Of a DNA stretch of 32,916 nucleotides, positions 1 through 10,106 are shown piece after piece; the stretch's first letter is position 1, and the number at the start of each line of letters is the position of its first letter. The notes beneath the pieces are model-generated. The model saw nothing but the letters and a program-made list of their open reading frames with translations, ran no database searches and was not told the origin of the DNA. The stretch covers positions 1-32,916 of the forward strand of contig JAKITY010000009.1 of the NCBI GenBank assembly GCA_021647835.1, given 5' to 3'. This DNA comes from Flavobacteriaceae bacterium (GTDB taxonomy: Bacteria > Bacteroidota > Bacteroidia > Flavobacteriales > Flavobacteriaceae). The translations under genes and the position numbers were made by a program.

Positions 1-468
1 CACACCAATTAAAGGAAGTAGTATTGTAATAATTAAAAATGGAATTCCTAATAAATTGACCTCGTTACCTTTTGCTAATTGAATGATTTCAAAAATAATT
101 ATAGCAAAAATAATTTGACAAAATAAATTTGTAAAGCGAACAACTCTAGTGCTTAATCTATAATTTTTTAAGGCATTGTCTTCTGTGATATTTATTTTGT
201 AATTATGAATATGAGGATATTTATTTATAAAAAAGACACCTGTAAATATTGCAACACCAATAGCAGGAAGAATCCACAAGGTTATTTTGTCTCCAAAACT
301 ATCTGCTTCTCCATTTGCGTTAAAGTGTGTAGCAATGGTTTGTGGTAAATCTGAGTAAACCATTATTGTATAAACTACCATTAGTATTAGTAATGTGGCA
401 GATATTAAATCTACAATAATATCTATTGGCTCTAAAGACAGATCTATTTTTGGTCTATTGGTTTTCAT
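1..468 (-). CDS. DUF1648-like membrane protein, C-terminus truncated by window edge
   Basis: Not in ORF track. Manual reverse-strand translation from CAT at 466-468: MKTNRPKIDLSLEPIDIIVDLISATLLILMVVYTIMVYSDLPQTIATHFNANGEADSFGDK..., open to base 1. The 'LPxxIxxHFNxxGxxDxFGxK' pattern is DUF1648-like. Confidence 0.8.
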   Translation of the reverse strand, partial: MKTNRPKIDLSLEPIDIIVDLISATLLILMVVYTIMVYSDLPQTIATHFNANGEADSFGDKITLWILPAIGVAIFTGVFFINKYPHIHNYKINITEDNALKNYRLSTRVVRFTNLFCQIIFAIIIFEIIQLAKGNEVNLLGIPFLIITILLPLIGV

Positions 469-478
469 CTTGATTTAC

Positions 479-640
479 TTATCTGTTTTTATCTCGCTCA
501 AAAATAATTAAGTGACGATTTACAATACTTATTTCTTTTACGACCCAACCTTCTCTTGCATGATTGTTTAAAACGTCTTCTAACTTTTTTACTGTATTTC
601 TAAAACCTAATGAAGGTGCTACTACTTTATATTCTTTCAT
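479..640 (-). CDS. Small DUF4177-like protein (53 aa)
   Basis: Not in ORF track. Manual translation MKEYKVVAPSLGFRNTVKKLEDVLNNHAREGWVVKEISIVNRHLIIFERDKNR*. The 'LNxHAxEGW' pattern resembles DUF4177. Start overlaps the upstream gene by 4 nt. Confidence 0.75.
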   Translation of the reverse strand: MKEYKVVAPSLGFRNTVKKLEDVLNNHAREGWVVKEISIVNRHLIIFERDKNR

Positions 641-828
641 GTATCTATATCTTTATCCTCTTTTTTATTAAAAATTGTATATGCAATTATTACTCCAAGA
701 AGTGTTCCGATAAAAGAGCCATAAACAACTCCTATTGCTACATCATTAATAACTGCTCCAATTATAGTTCCGAAACTTGTGCCTAATGCACTACCAATTG
801 CAATACTATATATTTGTTTTTTATTCAT
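637..828 (-). CDS. Small glycine-zipper-like membrane protein (63 aa)
   Basis: ORF track; two hydrophobic segments rich in GxxxG; tightly packed between same-strand genes. Confidence 0.7.
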   Translation of the reverse strand: MNKKQIYSIAIGSALGTSFGTIIGAVINDVAIGVVYGSFIGTLLGVIIAYTIFNKKEDKDIDT

Positions 829-829
829 T

Positions 830-1690
830 CTAATGACTCAAAGTTCCTGTATTTAAAACTGGAGAAACCTCTTTATCTCCACATAAAATAACCATAAGAT
901 TACTTACCATTGCTGCTTTACGTTCATCATCTAAATCTACAATTTGTTTTTTGCTTAGTTCTTCTAAAGCCATTTCTACCATGCTTACAGCTCCTTCAAC
1001 AATTTTATGTCTTGCAGCAACAATTGCTGTTGCTTGTTGACGTTTTAGCATAGCATTTGCAATTTCTTGAGCATAGGCCAAATAGCCAATTCGTGCTTCA
1101 AGAACTTCAATTCCTGCCATTGAAAGACGTTCTGAAAGTTCTTTTTCTAATGCTTGACTAACTTCATTTACACTTGCTCTTAAGGTAATTTCTTCTTCAC
1201 TTCCTTCGTCATTAAAATTATCATAAGGGTATAAACTTGCTAATTTTCGTACTGCAGCATCTGATTGTACACGTACAAAGTTTTCGTAATTATCAACATC
1301 AAAAGCAGCTTTGAATGTATCTTTTACTTTCCAAACAAGGATGGTACTTATCATAATTGGATTTCCTAATTTATCATTCACTTTTACACGTTCACTATCA
1401 AAATTGCTTGCGCGTAGTGAAATTAATCGTTTTTTATAAAAAGGATTTGCCCAATAAAACCCGTTTTCTCTGACTGTTCCTATATATTCTCCGAAGAGTA
1501 GTAATACTTTAGAAGTGTTTGGATTTACCAAGAAGAATCCTGGAATTGTGATGATGAATAATAGTATTGCTGGAATTATTATAAACGGATTTTCTTGTGT
1601 GATTCCATAAACAATAATTACAATAAAGGCTAATAGAGCAAATAACATTAAATAGCCACTTGATGTTTTTATAACTTTTTCTTCTGTCAT
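830..1690 (-). CDS. SPFH/band 7 (prohibitin-like) domain protein
   Basis: N-terminal TM hairpin followed by a typical SPFH region (LLLFGEYIGTVRENGFYWANPFYKKRLISLRASNFDSERVKVNDKLGNPI) and a helical tail. Confidence 0.9.
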   Translation of the reverse strand: MTEEKVIKTSSGYLMLFALLAFIVIIVYGITQENPFIIIPAILLFIITIPGFFLVNPNTSKVLLLFGEYIGTVRENGFYWANPFYKKRLISLRASNFDSERVKVNDKLGNPIMISTILVWKVKDTFKAAFDVDNYENFVRVQSDAAVRKLASLYPYDNFNDEGSEEEITLRASVNEVSQALEKELSERLSMAGIEVLEARIGYLAYAQEIANAMLKRQQATAIVAARHKIVEGAVSMVEMALEELSKKQIVDLDDERKAAMVSNLMVILCGDKEVSPVLNTGTLSH

Positions 1691-1807
1691 GATATGTTTG
1701 ATTTATTACGATATTAAAATGATATCACAAAGATATAATATATTATTTCTATTTTCCAAATATTTTATCAAATTTATTTTTAACTTAGCAAAAATTAAAT
1801 TTTATAT

Positions 1808-2590
1808 ATGAAAACAAAGATTATATACTTACTGATTATTTTAATGACATTTTCTTATCAAGCAAATGCAAAAAAAATATGGGGAGCAAAAGGACATAGA
1901 GTTGTTGGAACAATTGCAGAAGACTATCTAAAACCTAAGACAAAGAGAAAATTACGGAAACTCCTCAAAAGAAAGACTTTGGCTTTTCTATCTACCTATG
2001 CTGATGAGATAAAATCTGACAAACGCTACAATAAGTTTCGAACTTGGCACTATATTAACATGCCTTTAGACGAAGATTACGACCCTTCAAAGGCAAATCC
2101 TAAAGGAGATATGGTAACTGGAATTGAGTATTGTAAGAAAATAATAAAGGATGAAAATTCATCTGATGATGATAAAGCCTTTTATTTAAAAATGCTAATT
2201 CACCTTATAGGAGATTTGCATCAACCAATGCATATAGGACTTGCAGAAGATAGAGGAGGAAACGATTTTAAAGTACAATGGCACTATAAAGACACCAATT
2301 TACATGCCGTATGGGATTTTAGAATAATTGATCGATTTGATATGAGTTATAAAGAATTAGCTGAAAATGCTGATATTTTAACAAGAGATCAAATAAAGAA
2401 ACTACAAGAAGGAACTGTGATAGATTGGGTTAATGAAGTTCATGTCTTATCAAGAGAAGTTTATAAAAGCGCAGAAAAAGGTGAAAACTTACGTTACCGT
2501 TATTCATATAAGTATATGAATGTTGTTCGTTCACAATTACAAATAGGAGGTATTAGACTTGCCAAAGTGTTGAATGATTTGTTTAAATAA
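1808..2590 (+). CDS. S1/P1 nuclease family protein, secreted
   Basis: Signal peptide then WGAKGHRVVGTIAEDYL and HLIGDLHQPMHIGLAEDRGGNDFKV, the Zn-ligand motifs of S1/P1 nucleases. Confidence 0.93.
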   Translation: MKTKIIYLLIILMTFSYQANAKKIWGAKGHRVVGTIAEDYLKPKTKRKLRKLLKRKTLAFLSTYADEIKSDKRYNKFRTWHYINMPLDEDYDPSKANPKGDMVTGIEYCKKIIKDENSSDDDKAFYLKMLIHLIGDLHQPMHIGLAEDRGGNDFKVQWHYKDTNLHAVWDFRIIDRFDMSYKELAENADILTRDQIKKLQEGTVIDWVNEVHVLSREVYKSAEKGENLRYRYSYKYMNVVRSQLQIGGIRLAKVLNDLFK

Positions 2591-2603
2591 TAAAATAGAA
2601 AAA

Positions 2604-2625
2604 CGCTCCATTTGGAGCGCTTTTC
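2604..2625 (+). terminator. Rho-independent terminator-like hairpin between convergent genes
   Basis: CGCTCCATTTGGAGCG followed by a short T-run. Confidence 0.6.
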
Positions 2626-2647
2626 ATGATGGTAACTTAAAGTTTGG

Positions 2648-2989
2648 TTACTTGTCTAAGTTTTTTGTCATATTAAACCCAGCAAATAATCCAATTCCAG
2701 CGGTAGTAAAGATAGTTGCAGGATAAATACTGTCACCTAATGAAGTATAGTGATCTAAAATCGTAGCAAGAAAGATTCCAATTCCAATTCCCATTAAAAG
2801 TAAGGCAACATTCAAGATGAAAACTTTCCATATTGGTGCAGTCTCTCTATTGCCTTTATTAAATATATCTGCTCCAACACCTTTTTCTATAAGTGCCATT
2901 CTTTCTTTATTTCTTGTTGAAAAGAATAGGTAAATGACTCCAAATATTAAACCGAACATTACTGGTATTATAATTACTTCTGATCCCAT
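2648..2989 (-). CDS. DUF6249-like small membrane protein
   Basis: ORF track; TM-rich; 'RNKERMALIEKGVGADIF' pattern seen in this family. Confidence 0.7.
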   Translation of the reverse strand: MGSEVIIIPVMFGLIFGVIYLFFSTRNKERMALIEKGVGADIFNKGNRETAPIWKVFILNVALLLMGIGIGIFLATILDHYTSLGDSIYPATIFTTAGIGLFAGFNMTKNLDK

Positions 2990-3126
2990 GATTGTCTTTT
3001 TTAATGATTAATTTTAATGTTTTACGATAATATGACTTTAATAACTTCGTTGGGGTTACAGAAAAAGCAAATTATTATTTTTCCTGATATAATTGTAACC
3101 TTTTATAATGTAATATAGTCTTACTA

Positions 3127-3711
3127 TTGATGGCACATAATAATGACGATTATTATATAGAAAAAACTCTAAAAGGAGATACAAATTCTTTTGGTATCTT
3201 GGTAGAAAGATATCAAAACTTAGTATTTTCTTTGGCTATTAAAATGTTGAAGAATAGAGAAGAATCAGAAGAGGTTTCGCAAGATACATTTATAAAAGCA
3301 TATAAATCATTAAAAAGTTTTAATGGCGAATCTAAATTTTCTACTTGGATATATAGAATTGCGTATAATACATCTTTAGATAGGATGAAAAAGAATTCGA
3401 GATTCAATAACTCTATAGAAATAGATAATATTCCATCGAAGGATATTCAATTAACAGATACTATTTTTGAAGGAATAGAAAGAAAAGAGCGAAGTGAAAT
3501 AGTACAACGATGTATGAACCAATTACCAGAAGATGAACGTGTCATTTTACACTTATTTTATTTTGAAGAGTTAAGTTTGAAAGAAATAGGAACTATAGTT
3601 TCAATAACTGAAGGGAATGTGAAAGTAAAATTATTTAGAGCGAGAAAGAAATTATTTAGTATATTTAAAGAGTCAGTTTCATCTGAAATTTATAGCAATT
3701 ATGAACGATAA
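3127..3711 (+). CDS. ECF RNA polymerase sigma factor (sigma-70 family)
   Basis: Region 2 (FGILVERYQNLVFSLAIKMLKNREESEEVSQDTFIKAYKSLKSFNGESKFSTWIYRIAYN) and region 4 (LPEDERVILHLFYFEELSLKEIGTIVSITEGNVKVKLFRARKKL). Confidence 0.95.
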   Translation: MMAHNNDDYYIEKTLKGDTNSFGILVERYQNLVFSLAIKMLKNREESEEVSQDTFIKAYKSLKSFNGESKFSTWIYRIAYNTSLDRMKKNSRFNNSIEIDNIPSKDIQLTDTIFEGIERKERSEIVQRCMNQLPEDERVILHLFYFEELSLKEIGTIVSITEGNVKVKLFRARKKLFSIFKESVSSEIYSNYER

Positions 3712-4108
3712 AGAAAGAGATTTATTAGATGATTTTACTAATAAATTGGTGAAAGAATTACCTTCTGAACAACCTTCGTCAGCATTATTAAACAATGTGA
3801 TGAATGCTGTAAATAATATAAAAGTAAAAGAAAATGAAGTCTGGAAACCTTTAATTTCTACTAAAGGGTGGTTTTTGATTATTGTTTCAATAATTAGTTC
3901 AATGTTTATGCTTTTAAAAACAGAACCAATAAAATCACCTGAATTCGTATCAAAAATTGATGCAAGTAAACTGTCAAACTTATTCTCATTTGACTATTCG
4001 TTAAATTTCACAACATCTAATACTGTAATTTACGGATTCCTATTTTTTGCAATAATGATGACAATTCAGATAGTTTATCTTAAGAACTACCATAATAAAC
4101 AGTTTTAA
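3701..4108 (+). CDS. Hypothetical membrane protein, probable anti-sigma partner of the upstream ECF sigma
   Basis: 11-nt overlap with the sigma gene, two TM segments, cytoplasmic acidic N-terminus. Confidence 0.6.
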   Translation: MNDKERDLLDDFTNKLVKELPSEQPSSALLNNVMNAVNNIKVKENEVWKPLISTKGWFLIIVSIISSMFMLLKTEPIKSPEFVSKIDASKLSNLFSFDYSLNFTTSNTVIYGFLFFAIMMTIQIVYLKNYHNKQF

Positions 4109-4110
4109 AC

Positions 4111-7100
4111 TTACTCTAAAGTTAAAATCAAATCATCTTGCATTACCATTTTACCTCCAGTTAAAGAAACAGATTTTACCTTTCCGCTTTTGGTAGCAGT
4201 AACTGTAGTTTCCATTTTCATAGCTTCAATTACAAATAAAGGGTCGTTTTCTTTTATTTTATCTCCTTTTTTGACCAATAGCTTATAGAGCAATCCTTGT
4301 AAAGGCGCTCCAATTTCATTGTCATTATCGGCATCAACCTTAGTGTTTTCAATTTTTTCAATTTTTAGCGATTTGTCTTTTACGTCAACAGATCTATTTT
4401 CACCATTCACTTTAAAGAAAACAGTTTTTATGCCTTCTTCATTGGCGCTTCCAACAGATAAAAGTTTTACTAAAACTGTTTTTCCTGGTTGAATTTCAAC
4501 TAAAATTTCCTCACGAATATCCATTCCATAAAAGAAATTTTTTGTTGGTATTGTTGCCAAGTTCCCATATTCTTTATAAATTTTATGTGCTTGCTCAAAA
4601 ACTTTAGGGTATAAACTATAAGAAAGGAAATCTTCAAACTCAATAGGTCTTGTAAACCCCTTTTGAAATTTTTTCTCAAAAATTTTATACGCAACATCAA
4701 AATCAACAGGTTCTAAATGTGCATTTGGTCTATTTTTATAAGGTTTTTTATCTCTTAAAATTATTTTTTGAAGTTTCTTTGGGAATCCGCCTACAGGTTG
4801 ACCCAAATCACCTTTGAAAAAACTAATTACCGATTCAGGAAAAGAGATTTCATGACCTTTTTCCATTACATCATTTGGAGTTAAATTATTGGTAACCATA
4901 AATATTGCCATATCTCCAACAACTTTCGAACTTGGCGTAACTTTCACCAAGTTTCCAAACATATTATTTACTTCTTCGTACATTTTTTTGACATCACCAA
5001 ATCGATCTCCAAGACCTAAAGCAGTTGCTTGCGGACGTAAATTTGAGTACTGTCCTCCAGGAATTTCATGCTGAAAAACTTCGGCAGTTCCTGATTTTAA
5101 TCCAGATTCAAAAGGATAATAATATTCTCTAATATCTTCCCAATAATTTGAGAATTGATTTAATGTATTTAAGTCAAAATCATGAAAACGCTCATGATGT
5201 TTCAACATTTCTACAATCGAATTAAAATTTGGTTGTGAAGTTAAACCAGATAATCCGCCAAGGGCAACATCAACAACATCAACGCCATTTTCTATGGATT
5301 TTAGATAGGTTGCAGATTGTAAAGAAGAGGTGTCGTGTGTGTGTAAATGAATAGGGATACTTACCGCATCTTTTATCGCAGGAATCAATTCTGCAGCAGC
5401 ATAAGGTTTTAAAAGTCCTGCCATATCTTTAATGGCAATCATATGTGCGCCAGCGTTTTCTAAATCTTTTGCAAGTTGCGTATAATATTTTAGATTGTAT
5501 TTGGTATTATTTTTGTCTAATAAATCTCCTGTGTAACTAATCGCTGCTTGTGCAATTCCACCAGTTTGATTTCGCACGTATTTGATGCTTGGCTCCATTG
5601 CTTTTACCCAATTTAAGGAGTCAAAAATTCTAAAAATATCTACACCATTTTCCCAAGATTTTATAACAAATTTTTCTATTAAATTATCAGGATATGCTTT
5701 GTAACCAACTCCATTTGAGCCTCTTAATAGCATTTGAAATAAAATATTTGGAATTGCTCTACGAAGATCTCTCAAGCGGGTCCAAGGGCTTTCGTGTAAG
5801 AAACGTAAACACACATCAAAGGTTGCTCCTCCCCAAACTTCCATGCTAAATGTGTTTGCATGATTTTTAGCAAAACTTTCTGCAACTTTATACATATCAT
5901 AAGTTCGCATACGAGTTGCTAACAAAGATTGATGTGCATCTCGCATTGTAGTGTCAGTAAAATGAATTTTGTTTTCATCTTTAAGCCAATTACAGAATTT
6001 TTCTGCTCCCATTTCGGTAAGCATGTCTTTTGTTCCCTTTGGATATTCAGATAGATGGTTGTATGTCGGTATTTTAGGGGTTCTAAATTCTTTATTTTTA
6101 TCGATAAATTTTACATCAGTATTTCCGTTTACGATAACTTCACCTAAATATTTAGTCAATTTTGTGGCTCTATCTTGTGATAATTTTATTTTGAATAACG
6201 AAGGTGTATTTTGAATAAAATTGACCGTTACTTTGCCGTCAATAAAAGTTTTATGCTGAATGACATTTTGTAAAAAACGGATATTTGTTTTTACACCTCT
6301 GATTCTAAATTCTTTCAAGGCTCTTACCATTTTACGTGTTGCTCCATCGAGAGTTCTGCCATGAGCAGATACTTTGACTAACATTGAGTCAAAAAACGGA
6401 CTTATTTTTGCCGATTGATACACGCTTCCTGCATCCAATCGAATACCCATTCCTGCGGCACTTCTATAAGTGCTTATAGTACCATAATCTGGAGTGAAAT
6501 TGTTTTCAGGATCTTCAGTTGTAATTCTACATTGTAAAGCAAAACCATAAGTTCCTAGCGATTCTTGATTATAAATCTTTATTTGTTTGCCATTCAGTTT
6601 GTAATTTCCAGCAATAAATATTTGCGTTTTTACCAAGTCAATTCCAGTAACCATTTCGGTAACAGTGTGCTCAACTTGTATTCTTGGGTTTACTTCAATA
6701 AAATAAATGGTGTCATTTTCATCAACCAAAAACTCAACAGTACCAATATTATTGTAATTTACTTCTTTGGCAATGTCAATGGCATACTTATAAAGACTTT
6801 GTTTGACCTTATCAGAAACATTGAAAGAAGGTGCAATTTCAACTACTTTTTGATGACGCCGTTGTACCGAACAGTCACGTTCGAATAAATGTCGAATGTT
6901 ACCATGATTGTCAGCAACTATTTGAACTTCAAGATGCTTTGGATTTTCAACATATTTTTCGAGAAACATAGTATCATCACCAAATGCGTTTTTAGATTCA
7001 TTTCTTGCAGAATCAAAGTTCATTTCTAAATCTTTAGGAACTCTTATGATACGCATTCCTCTTCCGCCTCCTCCAGAAGCGGCTTTTAGCATCAACGGAT

Positions 7101-7563
7101 AACCTATTTTACTGGCTTCGGATAAGGCAATTTTTAGAGATGTAAGTTTTTTCTTGTTACTTTCAATAATTGGAACATTACATCTTACTGCTATTTTTTT
7201 AGCAGTAATTTTATCTCCAAGTGCGTCCATTACTTCAGGTCTTGGTCCTATAAAAACGATGTCATTTTCTGCACATTTACGAGCAAATTCTGAGTTTTCT
7301 GACAAAAATCCATATCCTGGATGAATAGCATCTACGTTTTTATTTTTCGCAAGGTTGATAATTTCATCAATATCTAAATAAGGTTTTAAAGGCTGATTTT
7401 CATTACCTATTTGGTAAGATTCATCTGCTTTATAACGATGTTGAGAGTATCTATCTTCGTAAGTAAACATGGCAACAGTTTGGATGTTAATCTCTGTGCA
7501 TGCTCTTAAGATTCTAATAGCAATTTCTCCTCTATTAGCAACTAATATTTTTTTAATTTTCAT
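4111..7563 (-). CDS. pyc: Pyruvate carboxylase (biotin carboxylase, carboxyltransferase, biotin carrier)
   Basis: 1150 aa; BC domain (KILVANRGEIAIRILRAC), CT domain (FTDTTMRDAHQSLLATRMRTYDM), biotinyl motif EAMKMET near C-terminus. Confidence 0.98.
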   Translation of the reverse strand: MKIKKILVANRGEIAIRILRACTEINIQTVAMFTYEDRYSQHRYKADESYQIGNENQPLKPYLDIDEIINLAKNKNVDAIHPGYGFLSENSEFARKCAENDIVFIGPRPEVMDALGDKITAKKIAVRCNVPIIESNKKKLTSLKIALSEASKIGYPLMLKAASGGGGRGMRIIRVPKDLEMNFDSARNESKNAFGDDTMFLEKYVENPKHLEVQIVADNHGNIRHLFERDCSVQRRHQKVVEIAPSFNVSDKVKQSLYKYAIDIAKEVNYNNIGTVEFLVDENDTIYFIEVNPRIQVEHTVTEMVTGIDLVKTQIFIAGNYKLNGKQIKIYNQESLGTYGFALQCRITTEDPENNFTPDYGTISTYRSAAGMGIRLDAGSVYQSAKISPFFDSMLVKVSAHGRTLDGATRKMVRALKEFRIRGVKTNIRFLQNVIQHKTFIDGKVTVNFIQNTPSLFKIKLSQDRATKLTKYLGEVIVNGNTDVKFIDKNKEFRTPKIPTYNHLSEYPKGTKDMLTEMGAEKFCNWLKDENKIHFTDTTMRDAHQSLLATRMRTYDMYKVAESFAKNHANTFSMEVWGGATFDVCLRFLHESPWTRLRDLRRAIPNILFQMLLRGSNGVGYKAYPDNLIEKFVIKSWENGVDIFRIFDSLNWVKAMEPSIKYVRNQTGGIAQAAISYTGDLLDKNNTKYNLKYYTQLAKDLENAGAHMIAIKDMAGLLKPYAAAELIPAIKDAVSIPIHLHTHDTSSLQSATYLKSIENGVDVVDVALGGLSGLTSQPNFNSIVEMLKHHERFHDFDLNTLNQFSNYWEDIREYYYPFESGLKSGTAEVFQHEIPGGQYSNLRPQATALGLGDRFGDVKKMYEEVNNMFGNLVKVTPSSKVVGDMAIFMVTNNLTPNDVMEKGHEISFPESVISFFKGDLGQPVGGFPKKLQKIILRDKKPYKNRPNAHLEPVDFDVAYKIFEKKFQKGFTRPIEFEDFLSYSLYPKVFEQAHKIYKEYGNLATIPTKNFFYGMDIREEILVEIQPGKTVLVKLLSVGSANEEGIKTVFFKVNGENRSVDVKDKSLKIEKIENTKVDADNDNEIGAPLQGLLYKLLVKKGDKIKENDPLFVIEAMKMETTVTATKSGKVKSVSLTGGKMVMQDDLILTLE

Positions 7564-7579
7564 AGTGTTGATAGTTTAG

Positions 7580-8641
7580 TTATCGGATTATATATGGATT
7601 TATATTTTCGTAATTCCGTTTTATAAAATTAAGGGCACTTGAAACAATTTCACCCATATTTTTTGATCTTCTAAAACAGATATCTTTGGTTAAATCGAAT
7701 AATTCATCTTTTAATTCTTTAATTTTTGAAGGTGTAGAAAGAGTGTCATTCTTCATGCAATCTAATAAATCACTCAGTCTATCATATTCACTTGAGGCTC
7801 TTTTTGCCAATAATGAGCGTTCTTCATTTTTATATTGCTCCATAGATTCCTCTTGCAATAAATCTAAAGTCATATGTACAATTTTATTATTCTCTTTTAA
7901 AAATTGAGGTTTATATACTTTAGAATTACCTTCAAAAGATTGTTGGTCAAAGTCAATGGCTCTAATTCTGTAATCTATCCTGTCAAAATCATGCGTTATT
8001 ACAAACACATAATTATATGAGCGCATATCGCCAAGAAGCCTAATAAAACAACGTTCGTTAAACTTTACAAATTCTTTAGCAATAGCCATTTTATCTTGAT
8101 CCGAGCAATTGTCAAGATTTTCATTAATAAATGTATCTCCAGGAATTCCAGAAATATGTTCTTCAATAATAGTATCACCATGAACTAAAAAGTTGATATG
8201 ATTTGGTGAAAGGATATGTTCTAATTCCAAGCCATAAATACGCGAAGCATCGGCTTTTTTGATATATAAATAGACATAATTATCATTGAGAATATTTCTT
8301 ACTTTTATTCTAAATGGTTTTGTGTTTCCAAAGGTGCAAAAGTCAATGGCGTCAATGGTAATATACTGTAAGGCCTCATCACTACCATCAGCATGTAAAA
8401 TAGTGTACATGCGTTTTAGACTCATTTCTATTTCATTGCGTTCATGTTCGGCAAAATATGTACTAATCCATAGAGTATCATTTCCATACTTGTCATAAAT
8501 CTCAACAGCGCCTTGAAAACGCAATAAATCTTCATAATAAATAGGAATTTTTATGTTTCTGCTATGTTCGGTTAAATAATCAGATAACTGCTCATTTATA
8601 GGATACGCAGGTTTCTTCTTTGACATCAATTTTTTATCCAT
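7580..8641 (-). CDS. Conserved hypothetical protein, possible kinase-like fold
   Basis: 353 aa; LLGDMRSYNYVFVITHDFDRIDYRIRAIDFDQQSFEG resembles the 'GDxxxxN...xDFD' layout of kinase-like/phosphotransferase active sites. Confidence 0.6.
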   Translation of the reverse strand: MDKKLMSKKKPAYPINEQLSDYLTEHSRNIKIPIYYEDLLRFQGAVEIYDKYGNDTLWISTYFAEHERNEIEMSLKRMYTILHADGSDEALQYITIDAIDFCTFGNTKPFRIKVRNILNDNYVYLYIKKADASRIYGLELEHILSPNHINFLVHGDTIIEEHISGIPGDTFINENLDNCSDQDKMAIAKEFVKFNERCFIRLLGDMRSYNYVFVITHDFDRIDYRIRAIDFDQQSFEGNSKVYKPQFLKENNKIVHMTLDLLQEESMEQYKNEERSLLAKRASSEYDRLSDLLDCMKNDTLSTPSKIKELKDELFDLTKDICFRRSKNMGEIVSSALNFIKRNYENINPYIIR

Positions 8642-8742
8642 TCTATCTTTGTGAAAAAGTCGTTTTAAAGATAGTAGGAATTTATTGATAAAACAAAAAA
8701 CGATGCAAGTAATAAATTTATAGGTGCTGTTTTAATACTTTT

Positions 8743-10041
8743 TTATTTTTCAGTATAACTAACCCTTAAAATTATATAACCTAGAACGCCAGAAACTAAT
8801 GAGCCTATTATAATTCCGACTTTTGCTGAATCAATATTTATGGAGTTACCATGAAAGGCTAAGTTATCAATAAAAATGGACATAGTAAATCCAACACCTG
8901 CAATTGCTGCAATACCAATTATTTGTTTAAAGTTAACTGCTTTTGGTAATTGTGTAATTTTTAATTTTATACCTAAGTAAGAGAATAGAGCAACACCAAT
9001 AAATTTACCTGCAAATAGGCTAATAGCAATATTCATAAGTAGTGATGTGTCATAATTAGAGTTGGCACTAATTTTAACTCCAGCATTTGAAAGTGCAAAT
9101 ATTGGAAGGATAAAATATGCTGCCCAATCATGTAGAGTGTGTTCTAAATGTTGTAATGGCGATCGAACTTTGAATGTTAAATCTTCTAGATTATCAACAA
9201 GTACAAGTTGTTTTTTTGTAAGTAAACGGTTGTTTTTTTTATCGGATGAAGTGGCTATTTTAGTAGAGAGGATTGTTAGTTTTTTTGAATAAGATTTAAT
9301 ATCAACACGTTGTCTAATAGGGATTGTAAACGCTAATAAAACTCCTGCGATTGTTGGATGTATTCCAGATTTTAAAAATAAAAACCAAATGATTATTGTA
9401 AAGAAAACGCTTATTTCTTTGGTGTATTTATCTTTGTAAGAAAGTAAAACTAAAATACCTAAGAGTATAAAGGCGTATAAAATTAGCATCCAATAAATGG
9501 TTGAACTGTAGAAAATTGCGATGACTAAAACTGCGGCAATATCGTCAATAATGGCAAAGGCTGTTAAAAATAATTTTAGGCTTAACGGAACTCGCTTTCC
9601 AAGTAAACTCAAAATTGCTAAAGCAAAAGCAATGTCTGTAGCCATAGGGATTCCCCAACCTCTTGTTGTTTCAGGGTTTTGATTGAGAATTAAATATAAA
9701 GCGATTGGTACAATAACACCTCCTAAAGCAGCAATAAGTGGAAATGCCATTTTTTTCATAGAATTTAATTCGCCAATTAACAACTCTCGTTTTAATTCTA
9801 ATCCTATCAAAAAAAAGAAAATAGCCATCAATCCATCATTAATCCAAAGGATTAATGGCTTCTTTAATTCAAAATCTTGAAAACTTATCCCAATTTTATA
9901 CTGCCATAAAGTTTCGTAAGAACTTGCATACGGAGAGTTGGCCCAAATTAAGGCAATAATTGTTGCTCCAAAAAGCAGTATTCCACTAAGGCTTTCGACT
10001 TTTACAAATTTTTGAAATGGTGTTAAACTTCTTTTTAGCAT
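8743..10041 (-). CDS. nhaA: Na+/H+ antiporter NhaA
   Basis: KPLILWINDGLMAIFFFLIGLELKREL, GWGIPMATDIAFALAILSLLG and LFLTAFAIIDDIAAVLVIAIFY are characteristic NhaA motifs. Confidence 0.97.
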   Translation of the reverse strand: MLKRSLTPFQKFVKVESLSGILLFGATIIALIWANSPYASSYETLWQYKIGISFQDFELKKPLILWINDGLMAIFFFLIGLELKRELLIGELNSMKKMAFPLIAALGGVIVPIALYLILNQNPETTRGWGIPMATDIAFALAILSLLGKRVPLSLKLFLTAFAIIDDIAAVLVIAIFYSSTIYWMLILYAFILLGILVLLSYKDKYTKEISVFFTIIIWFLFLKSGIHPTIAGVLLAFTIPIRQRVDIKSYSKKLTILSTKIATSSDKKNNRLLTKKQLVLVDNLEDLTFKVRSPLQHLEHTLHDWAAYFILPIFALSNAGVKISANSNYDTSLLMNIAISLFAGKFIGVALFSYLGIKLKITQLPKAVNFKQIIGIAAIAGVGFTMSIFIDNLAFHGNSINIDSAKVGIIIGSLVSGVLGYIILRVSYTEK

Positions 10042-10106
10042 ATAATTTAGTACGGCTTTTTCACCTATTTATTATTGTTTATAGTCACAAAGGTACGAAT
10101 TATTGT

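Noticed and set aside
6565-6888. 107-aa plus-strand ORF
   Set aside because: Lies opposite pyc, which has strong domain motifs in its own frame; no recognisable features.
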